Shown here in pieces: positions 1 to 4,959 of a stretch of 6,313 nucleotides of DNA; positions within the stretch are counted from its first letter, which is position 1, and each line of letters starts with the position of its first letter. A model generated the notes under the pieces. That model did not search any database. It was given only the letters and a program-made list of their open reading frames with translations, and had not been told where the DNA came from. The stretch lies in contig CALHQV010000277.1 of NCBI GenBank assembly GCA_938038035.1, positions 1 to 6,313 on the forward strand. Direction: 5' to 3'. The position numbers were made by a program, and so were the translations under genes. The DNA comes from an uncultured Gemella sp. Lineage in GTDB: Bacteria; Bacillota; Bacilli; Staphylococcales; Gemellaceae.

Positions 1-506
1 ATAGAACATATTAAAGTAATAATAAATGCAAAACTATATATTAATACGAAGAAAAGTTTTTGAATTGAAAACTCTGCATTTAATCCAATAATCAAGTTTA
101 TAACTATTAATGGAATAAAATTGCTTATAACTAGTGAAAGTAGAGTGAATAATTTACTAAAAAATATTTCAGATCCTGTAACAGGTAAGTGAATAATTGC
201 CAATGTATCATCACTTTCATAAAACATATTGGTAAAATTATTTAAAATTTGAATAAACACCATTAATAAAATAAAGAAAAGTATACTTCGATATCCTGGG
301 CCGGAAAAGTTGAAGCCATATGAAAATATTGAAAATACAAATAAAATATTTAAGAAATTAACCAAATTCATTATTAATAAATTTTTAAAAAGATTATGTC
401 TTATATCGTTCTTTTCACTAAATTTTTTTCTGTATTTTATTCTTTGAGGTGAAAAACTATAAAGAAGATTCGTTAAGAATAATTCTTTAATTACATTGAA
501 TCTCAT
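1..506 (-). CDS. ABC exporter permease subunit, N-terminal part (runs off the left edge)
   Basis: This reading frame is open from an ATG at 506-504 to the window edge: 168 codons with no stop, so the C-terminal part is missing. The start is supported by a GGTGGTG ribosome-binding site seven bases upstream, lying inside the last codons of the ATPase gene; only two bases separate that gene's stop from this ATG. A basic cytoplasmic N-terminus (residues 1-40, many Lys/Arg) is followed by hydrophobic stretches at about 43-65, 74-92, 115-140 and 150-168, consistent with a polytopic membrane protein. Between the second and third stretches lies a loop reading DDTLAIIHLPVTGSEIFFSK. It resembles the 'L-LP-----EIF-SK' loop of Gram-positive ABC-2/ABC exporter permeases of the YthQ/EcsB type; this is recall, not a search. 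It probably forms the membrane channel of the exporter powered by the adjacent ATPase. The substrate cannot be inferred. Confidence 0.85.
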   Translation of the reverse strand, partial: MRFNVIKELFLTNLLYSFSPQRIKYRKKFSEKNDIRHNLFKNLLIMNLVNFLNILFVFSIFSYGFNFSGPGYRSILFFILLMVFIQILNNFTNMFYESDDTLAIIHLPVTGSEIFFSKLFTLLSLVISNFIPLIVINLIIGLNAEFSIQKLFFVLIYSFAFIITLICS

Positions 507-508
507 AT

Positions 509-1252
509 TTAATCACCACCTAAAATATTTGAATTTGAATTTTTTACTATATTAAGATAAATTTCTTCTAAACTATCTCCCTCAAATTGTTCTTTAAGCT
601 CGTTAAGTGTACCGATAAAAACCAGTTTTCCCTTGCTGAGGATACCTATTCTATCGCATAGATGTTCAGCGACCTCCAAGACATGAGTGGAGAATAGGAC
701 ACTGTTTCCTTTTGTGGCATGTTCTTTCATTAAGTTTTTCAAGTCAAATGCAGCTTGTGGATCTAATCCAGTCATAGGTTCATCCATGATCCAGAATTTA
801 GGTTCTGATAATAGTGCACCAATTACGAATACTTTTTGTCGCATACCGTGAGAAAAAGAACTAATTTCTTGATGCTCAACTCCTGCCATATTAAATAATT
901 TGCAGTACCTATTAAGAATATTATCTCTTGTTTTATTATCAATTTCATATATGCTAGCGACTAATGACCAATATTCAAAGGCTGATAATGTAAGAAACAT
1001 ATCAGGACTATCGGGAACATAGCCGATTTGTCTTTTACATTCTAATCTATTACTTTTTAAAAGTAGGTTATTGAAATAAATTTCTCCAGAAGTAGGTTCT
1101 AATATACTAACCAAAGATTTGATTGTAGTTGACTTACCAGCTCCATTATGCCCGATAAGTCCGAATATCTCTCCATCATTGATTGTAAAACTTAAATCAT
1201 CAACAGCAGACTTTGTATCAAATTTCACGGTAAGATTTTTCATTTCTATCAT
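509..1252 (-). CDS. ABC transporter ATP-binding protein (exporter type)
   Basis: This is a 247-residue cytoplasmic nucleotide-binding subunit that hydrolyses ATP to power export through the permease encoded just downstream. Visible motifs are Walker A GHNGAGKST (34-42), signature SHGMRQK (134-140, a variant of LSGGQ), Walker B FWIMDEP (153-159) with catalytic Glu158, D-loop GLDP (162-165) and switch His190 in FSTH. The usual Q-loop glutamine is replaced: the segment reads YVPDSPDMF, with Asp81 at that position. I recall this as typical of the YthP-like exporter branch rather than a defect. Length is normal for a stand-alone ATPase. The ATG at 1252 is preferred over the internal ATG at 1243 because GGAGGG (1264-1259) lies six bases before it, against 15 for the other. 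Arginine is often AGA or CGA, unlike the CGT-rich str genes, which suggests modest expression. The substrate is unknown; bacteriocin, peptide or lipid export are all possible. Confidence 0.95.
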   Translation of the reverse strand: MIEMKNLTVKFDTKSAVDDLSFTINDGEIFGLIGHNGAGKSTTIKSLVSILEPTSGEIYFNNLLLKSNRLECKRQIGYVPDSPDMFLTLSAFEYWSLVASIYEIDNKTRDNILNRYCKLFNMAGVEHQEISSFSHGMRQKVFVIGALLSEPKFWIMDEPMTGLDPQAAFDLKNLMKEHATKGNSVLFSTHVLEVAEHLCDRIGILSKGKLVFIGTLNELKEQFEGDSLEEIYLNIVKNSNSNILGGD

Positions 1253-1282
1253 AACTATCCCTCCAATGTTATCTATAGTTAT

Positions 1283-1311
1283 ATTATACTTGTAATCGTT
1301 TTAATCGACAA
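1283..1311 (-). promoter_or_regulatory. Sigma-A promoter of the ABC exporter operon
   Basis: Read on the minus strand, TTGTCG (1311-1306) is followed after exactly 17 bases by a perfect TATAAT (1288-1283). The -35 box matches 4 of 6 consensus bases. The predicted transcript starts near 1276, giving a short leader of about 24 bases before the ATPase start, with the GGAGGG ribosome-binding site in it. No operator dyad overlaps it convincingly, and no GntR-type regulator gene is visible beside the operon. Confidence 0.7.
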
Positions 1312-1380
1312 GGGGAATAGTTAAATTATTTCTATAACAATGGTTGATGAGAATATAATAAATTGAAAATTTAAAAGTAG

Positions 1381-1399
1381 TTTCAAGGAATACTTGAAA
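1381..1399. repeat. 7-bp inverted repeat at the left end of the 36-base repeat array
   Basis: TTTCAAG (1381-1387) and CTTGAAA (1393-1399) are perfect inverse complements around a GAATA loop. There is no T-run directly after the hairpin on either strand, so it is not a convincing terminator. Its right arm overlaps the first copy of the 36-base-spaced element, and the two features may be connected. Its function is unknown. Confidence 0.5.
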
Positions 1400-1530
1400 A
1401 AGTGACACAAAATAATATATACGAAATACCTGGAAGGGTGAATTAAAACTCTATGTATGATACACCTGGAAGTGTTTATTTATAAGTTGAACATGATACA
1501 CCTGGTTAAGTGTGAAAATAGAATGTGATA
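1387..1530 (+). repeat. Four degenerate direct repeats with exact 36-base spacing upstream of rpsL
   Basis: Four units begin at 1387, 1423, 1459 and 1495. Their 5' parts read GGAATACTTGAAAAAGTGA, GAAATACCTGGAAGGGTGA, GATACACCTGGAAGTGTTT and GATACACCTGGTTAAGTGT. The five bases equivalent to CCTGG start at 1393, 1429, 1465 and 1501, each 36 apart. The 3' part of each unit is AT-rich and hardly conserved. The conserved part of most copies is a small dyad with a four-base centre, for example ACTT-GAAA-AAGT, ACCT-GGAA-GGGT (one G-T pair) and ACAC/GTGT. The array lies between the exporter promoter and the rpsL promoter. It could be a row of protein-binding sites, a remnant of duplicated leader DNA, or part of a longer leader if an upstream promoter is used. 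I do not recognise it as a known element. Confidence 0.65.
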
Positions 1531-1571
1531 ATAGCAAGTTAAAAAAGATATAAAAAAATTTTAAAAAAGTG

Positions 1572-1600
1572 TTGACAAGAAAAAATAAAAGTGGTATTAT
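1572..1600 (+). promoter_or_regulatory. Strong sigma-A promoter of the str operon
   Basis: A perfect -35 box TTGACA (1572-1577) is followed after 17 bases by TATTAT (1595-1600), which matches 5 of 6 positions of the -10 consensus. The run of A and T upstream (1540-1570) could act as an UP-like element. Transcription should start near 1606-1608, giving a leader of about 113 bases before the rpsL ATG. This is the main promoter visible for the four str genes; no rpoC or L7Ae-type gene precedes rpsL in this window. Confidence 0.85.
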
Positions 1601-1605
1601 TTAGT

Positions 1606-1701
1606 ACGTGAGTGTTACGGCACTCTGTGTAAAGCCACTATGGCTTATAAAAAATTTAAAAACGTGATACACCTGGATAGGTGATTCACAAAGTATCGAG
1701 G
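1606..1701 (+). promoter_or_regulatory. Structured 5' leader of the rpsL-rpsG-fusA-tuf mRNA
   Basis: The predicted leader contains three short hairpins in a row. GAGTG/CACTC (1610-1614 and 1621-1625) has a TTACGG loop. AAGCCA/TGGCTT (1632-1637 and 1641-1646) has a CTA loop and is followed by an A-rich stretch rather than a U-run, so it is not a terminator. The third hairpin is the repeat-family dyad at 1664-1689. The Shine-Dalgarno sequence AAAGGAGG (1702-1709) follows, 11 bases before the ATG. Ribosomal-protein operons are often autoregulated through leader RNA, but I do not recognise this fold as a described class, so a regulatory role is inference. Confidence 0.5.
1664..1689 (+). repeat. 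Fifth copy of the GATACACCTGG element, near-perfect dyad in the rpsL leader
   Basis: The 12-base core TGATACACCTGG (1665-1676) is identical to the copies at 1458-1469 and 1494-1505. Here it forms the most symmetrical member: GTGA (1664-1667) pairs with TCAC (1686-1689), and CACCT (1670-1674) pairs with AGGTG (1679-1683). A two-by-two mismatch (TA/AT) separates the arms, and the loop is GGAT. It ends 12 bases before the Shine-Dalgarno sequence, so as RNA it could affect translation of rpsL. It is 171 bases from the nearest array copy, which is not a multiple of 36. Confidence 0.6.
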
Positions 1702-1720
1702 AAAGGAGGAAATCAGGAAA

Positions 1721-2140
1721 ATGCCAACTATTAACCAATTAGTTCGTAAACCTCGTAAATCAAAAGTATCGAAATCAGATTCACCAGCACTTAACAAAGG
1801 TTACAACTCTCAAAGAAAGAAAGAAACTAACATTTCTTCACCACAAAAACGTGGAGTTTGTACTCGTGTTGGGACTATGACACCTAAAAAACCTAACTCA
1901 GCTTTACGTAAATATGCACGTGTTCGTTTATCAAACCAAATCGAAGTAACAGCATATATCCCAGGTATCGGACACAACCTACAAGAACACAGTGTTGTAC
2001 TTATTCGTGGAGGACGTGTAAAAGACTTACCAGGGGTACGTTACCACATCATCCGTGGAGCTTTAGATACTGCAGGAGTTAACGACCGTAAACAAGGACG
2101 TTCACTATACGGTGCTAAAAAACCAAAAGAGAAAAAATAA
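1721..2140 (+). CDS. rpsL: 30S ribosomal protein S12
   Basis: S12 sits at the interface side of the 30S subunit next to the decoding centre and helps control the accuracy of tRNA selection. The 139-residue product has the family hallmarks: NQLVRKPR near the N-terminus (5-12), QKRGVCTRV (42-50), TPKKPNSALRK (54-64), GHNLQEHS (84-91) and GGRVKDLPGVRYH (97-109). Relative to the E. coli protein it has a basic insertion of about 13 residues at 25-41, as in Bacillota. Residues equivalent to E. coli Lys43 and Lys88, where streptomycin-resistance changes arise, are Lys56 and Lys101, so the sequence is of the sensitive type. The ATG lies 11 bases after AAAGGAGG. Arginine codons are mostly CGT, as expected of a highly expressed gene. 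It is the first gene of the operon and is followed by rpsG after 49 bases. Confidence 0.99.
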   Translation: MPTINQLVRKPRKSKVSKSDSPALNKGYNSQRKKETNISSPQKRGVCTRVGTMTPKKPNSALRKYARVRLSNQIEVTAYIPGIGHNLQEHSVVLIRGGRVKDLPGVRYHIIRGALDTAGVNDRKQGRSLYGAKKPKEKK

Positions 2141-2189
2141 TATAAGATAAAAATTTGATAAAAAGAATTCGTGAAAGGAGGCAGACACT

Positions 2190-2660
2190 ATGCCACGTAA
2201 AGGTCCAGTTGCAAAACGTGACGTTTTGCCAGATCCAATTTATAACTCAAAATTAGTTACAAAATTGATTAACAAATTAATGCTAGATGGGAAACGCGGT
2301 ACAGCACAAAGAATTTTATATTCAGCGTTTGATTTAATTAAAGAAAAATCAGGACGTGATGCTATGGAAGTTTTCGAAGAAGCATTAAACAACATTATGC
2401 CAGTTCTTGAAGTTCGTGCTCGTCGTGTTGGTGGTTCTAACTACCAAGTACCAGTAGAAGTACGTGCTGAAAGAAGAACTACATTAGGTCTACGTTGGTT
2501 AGTTAACTATTCTCGTTTAAGAGGAGAAAAAACTATGGAACAACGTTTAGCTAATGAAATTTTAGACGCAGCAAATAACACTGGTTCAGCTGTTAAGAAA
2601 CGTGAAGATACTCACAAAATGGCTGAAGCTAACAAAGCATTTGCTCACTATCGTTGGTAA
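2190..2660 (+). CDS. rpsG: 30S ribosomal protein S7
   Basis: S7 is a primary binder of the 3' domain of 16S rRNA. It nucleates assembly of the 30S head and contacts tRNA at the E site. The 156-residue length is standard. The product begins MPRKGPVAKRDVLPDP, has the helical core at about 20-75 (SKLVTKLINKLMLDGKRGTA), the beta-hairpin region with RARRVGGSNYQVPVEV (76-91), and ends in the conserved HKMAEANKAFAHYRW. AAAGGAGG (2174-2181) lies eight bases before the ATG, fixing the start. In E. coli, S7 represses its own operon through the rpsL-rpsG gap. Here that gap is only 49 AT-rich bases without an obvious strong hairpin, so such control cannot be assumed. A hairpin does follow the gene. Confidence 0.99.
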   Translation: MPRKGPVAKRDVLPDPIYNSKLVTKLINKLMLDGKRGTAQRILYSAFDLIKEKSGRDAMEVFEEALNNIMPVLEVRARRVGGSNYQVPVEVRAERRTTLGLRWLVNYSRLRGEKTMEQRLANEILDAANNTGSAVKKREDTHKMAEANKAFAHYRW

Positions 2661-2661
2661 T

Positions 2662-2708
2662 TATAGGGTGAATATCAAGCTATTTTATAGCTTGAGTTTT
2701 TCACTATA
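2662..2708 (+). terminator. Hairpin with T-run between rpsG and fusA (possible attenuator or processing site)
   Basis: TCAAGCTAT (2675-2683) and ATAGCTTGA (2687-2695) form a perfect 9-base stem with a TTT loop, followed by GTTTTTC. An outer stem can add TATAG..TGAA (2662-2672, with two extra G) against TTCACTATA (2700-2708). The T-run is short and the outer stem would use part of it, so this looks like a partial terminator, an mRNA-processing site or a stabilising 3' structure rather than the operon end. It starts two bases after the rpsG stop codon, and fusA has no clear promoter of its own. Confidence 0.5.
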
Positions 2709-2761
2709 AAAGACAAATTACTTAAAACATTTAAAAATTTATGAAAGGAGAAAATTGACTC

Positions 2762-4837
2762 ATGACTAGAGCATTTTCTTTAAAAGATACTCGTAATATC
2801 GGTATCATGGCTCACATCGACGCAGGTAAAACTACTGCTACAGAGCGTATTTTGTTCTACACTGGGAAAATCCACAAAATCGGAGATACTCACGATGGTA
2901 ACTCTCAAATGGACTGGATGGAACAAGAACAAGAACGTGGTATCACTATTACATCTGCTGCAACAACTGCTGAGTGGAAAAACCACCGTATCAACATCAT
3001 CGATACACCGGGACACGTAGACTTCACAGTTGAGGTTGAACGTTCACTTCGTGTACTTGATGGATCAGTAGCAGTATTAGATGCGCAATCAGGTGTTGAA
3101 CCACAAACAGAAACAGTTTGGCGTCAAGCTACAACTTATGGAGTTCCTCGTATCGTATTCGTAAACAAAATGGATAAAACAGGAGCTGACTTCCTATATT
3201 CTGTAGGAACAATCCACGACAGATTACAAGCTAACGCACACCCAATTCAACTTCCAATCGGAGCTGAAGATTTATTCGAAGGTGTAATCGACCTTGTTGA
3301 GATGAAAGCTATCTACAACGAAGGAAGCGTTGGGGAAAATCTTGTTGTAAAAGAAATCCCAGCTGACTATCAAGATCAAGCTGAAGAATACCGTGAAAAA
3401 CTTATCGAAGCTGTTGCAGAATTCGATGAAGACTTCATGGAAAAATACTTAGGTGGAGAAGAAATTACAATTGACGAGCTTAAAGCTGCAATTCGTAAAG
3501 CTACATTATCTGTAGAATTCTTCCCAGTAGTATGTGGATCAGCCTTCAAATATAAAGGTGTACAACCAATGCTAGATGCGGTAGTAGAATACTTACCATC
3601 TCCATTAGATGTACCTGCTATTAAAGGGGTTAACCCAGATACTGATGAAGAAGTAGAAAGACACTCTTCAGACGAAGAGCCATTCTCAGCCCTAGCTTTC
3701 AAAGTTATGACTGACCCATTCGTAGGGAAACTTACTTTCTTCCGTGTGTACTCAGGTATTTTATCATCTGGTTCATACGTTAAAAACTCAACTAAAGGTA
3801 AACGTGAACGTGTAGGACGTATCCTACAAATGCACGCTAACACTCGTAACGAAATCGCTGAAGTATACGCTGGTGATATCGCTGCAGCTGTTGGTCTTAA
3901 AGATACTACTACAGGGGATACACTTTGTGACGAGAAAAACGAAGTTATTCTTGAATCAATGGAATTCCCAGAACCAGTTATCCAACTTTCAGTTGAACCA
4001 AAATCAAAAGCTGACCAAGATAAAATGTCTACAGCTTTACAAAAATTACAAGAAGAAGACCCAACATTCCGTGCTGGAACTGACGAAGAAACTGGACAAG
4101 TTATCATCGCAGGTATGGGTGAGCTTCACTTAGACATCATCGTTGACCGTATGCGTCGTGAATTCAAAGTTGAATGTACAGTAGGTGCTCCAATGGTATC
4201 TTACCGTGAAACATTCAAACAAGCTGCACAAGTACAAGGTAAATTCACTCGTCAATCTGGTGGACGTGGACAATACGGGGACGTATGGATTGAGTTCACT
4301 CCAAATGAGCCAGGTGCAGGATTTGAATTCGAAAATGCTATCGTTGGTGGGGTAGTTCCACGTGAATACATCCCAGCAGTAGAAGCAGGATTAAAAGACT
4401 CTATGGCAAATGGGGTATTAGCTGGATACGAATTAATCGACGTTAAAGCTAAATTATTCGATGGATCATACCACGATGTCGATTCATCTGAAATGGCGTT
4501 CAAAGTTGCTGCATCATTAGCTCTTAAAGAAGCTGCTAAGAAATGTAACCCAGTAATCTTAGAACCAATCATGAAAGTTGAAGTTGTTATGCCTGAAGAA
4601 TACTTAGGAGATATCATGGGAGACATCACTTCACGTCGTGGACGTGTTGAAGGTATGGAAGCTCGTGGTAACGCACAAGTAGTAAGTGCTTCAGTACCAT
4701 TATCTGAAATGTTCGGATATGCAACTTCTCTACGTTCTTCAACTCAAGGACGTGGTACTTACTCAATGGTATTCGACCACTACGAAGAAGTACCTAAATC
4801 AATTTCTGAAGAAATTATCAAAAAAAATAAAGGATAA
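2762..4837 (+). CDS. fusA: Translation elongation factor G
   Basis: EF-G is the GTPase that drives translocation of tRNAs and mRNA after peptide-bond formation, and with ribosome recycling factor helps split spent ribosomes. The 691-residue product has the full set of GTPase motifs: AHIDAGKT (17-24), RGITI (59-63), DTPGH with His85 (81-85), NKMD (135-138) and GSA (259-261). Domain II follows at roughly 290-400, then domain III with GMGELHLDIIVDRM (about 451-464), then domain IV with YRETF and GGRGQYG, and a domain V ending near LRSSTQGRG. Phe88 and His456, which match positions where fusidic-acid resistance arises in staphylococci, are the usual residues, so no resistance allele is evident. 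AGGAG (2746-2750) lies 11 bases before the ATG. The 101-base gap after rpsG contains a hairpin. Confidence 0.99.
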   Translation: MTRAFSLKDTRNIGIMAHIDAGKTTATERILFYTGKIHKIGDTHDGNSQMDWMEQEQERGITITSAATTAEWKNHRINIIDTPGHVDFTVEVERSLRVLDGSVAVLDAQSGVEPQTETVWRQATTYGVPRIVFVNKMDKTGADFLYSVGTIHDRLQANAHPIQLPIGAEDLFEGVIDLVEMKAIYNEGSVGENLVVKEIPADYQDQAEEYREKLIEAVAEFDEDFMEKYLGGEEITIDELKAAIRKATLSVEFFPVVCGSAFKYKGVQPMLDAVVEYLPSPLDVPAIKGVNPDTDEEVERHSSDEEPFSALAFKVMTDPFVGKLTFFRVYSGILSSGSYVKNSTKGKRERVGRILQMHANTRNEIAEVYAGDIAAAVGLKDTTTGDTLCDEKNEVILESMEFPEPVIQLSVEPKSKADQDKMSTALQKLQEEDPTFRAGTDEETGQVIIAGMGELHLDIIVDRMRREFKVECTVGAPMVSYRETFKQAAQVQGKFTRQSGGRGQYGDVWIEFTPNEPGAGFEFENAIVGGVVPREYIPAVEAGLKDSMANGVLAGYELIDVKAKLFDGSYHDVDSSEMAFKVAASLALKEAAKKCNPVILEPIMKVEVVMPEEYLGDIMGDITSRRGRVEGMEARGNAQVVSASVPLSEMFGYATSLRSSTQGRGTYSMVFDHYEEVPKSISEEIIKKNKG

Positions 4838-4850
4838 TAAAAATTATTCT

Positions 4851-4882
4851 TTATAGTTGCAATTTTCGTTGTAACATTATAA
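4851..4882 (+). promoter_or_regulatory. Imperfect hairpin at the start of the fusA-tuf gap
   Basis: GTTGCAA (4856-4862) pairs with TTGTAAC (4869-4875), with one G-T pair, around TTTTCG. An outer TTATA (4851-4855) can pair with TATAA (4878-4882) if AT (4876-4877) is bulged. No U-run follows. Read as DNA, TTGCAA and TATAAA in the same segment could be a weak promoter for tuf, but their 15-base spacing is short. The role is unresolved. Confidence 0.35.
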
Positions 4883-4886
4883 AATA

Positions 4887-4913
4887 TAGTTATCATAGAA
4901 TGCTATGTGACTA
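4887..4913 (+). promoter_or_regulatory. Second hairpin upstream of tuf
   Basis: TAGTTATCATAG (4887-4898) pairs with CTATGTGACTA (4903-4913) to give about 11 base pairs, two of them G-T, with one bulged C and an AATG loop. It is not followed by a T-run and so is not a terminator. It lies 29 bases before the tuf ribosome-binding site and could be an RNase-processing site or a 5' stabiliser of a separate tuf mRNA. Confidence 0.4.
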
Positions 4914-4959
4914 ATTTAAAAAATTAAAATTTTATTAACTTGAAGGAGACATTTTTAAA

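Noticed and set aside
1381..1530. CRISPR array, suggested by the 36-base period
   Set aside because: A 36-base period is the length of one repeat, not of repeat plus spacer. The copies are degenerate and only about 20 bases of each are conserved.
1610..1625. CIRCE (HrcA) heat-shock operator
   Set aside because: The arms are GAGTG then CACTC with a six-base gap, the reverse order of CIRCE (TTAGCACTC, nine bases, GAGTGCTAA).
1632..1660. Intrinsic terminator in the rpsL leader
   Set aside because: The AAGCCA/TGGCTT stem is followed by A-rich DNA (ATAAAAAATTT), not by a T-run.
3376..4107. Long antisense open frame within fusA
   Set aside because: It is the complementary-strand shadow of the conserved EF-G gene, has no ribosome-binding site, and its composition is Ser-rich as expected from reversed codons.
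4252..4629. Other open frames overlapping fusA (also 2780-3016, 3873-4133) and tuf (5301-5624, 5955-6185)
   Set aside because: All overlap strongly conserved genes in another frame or strand, lack ribosome-binding sites, and encode nothing recognisable.
2780..4837. Fusidic-acid or streptomycin resistance alleles in fusA and rpsL
   Set aside because: The positions I could align (EF-G Phe88 and His456; S12 Lys56 and Lys101) carry the usual sensitive-type residues.
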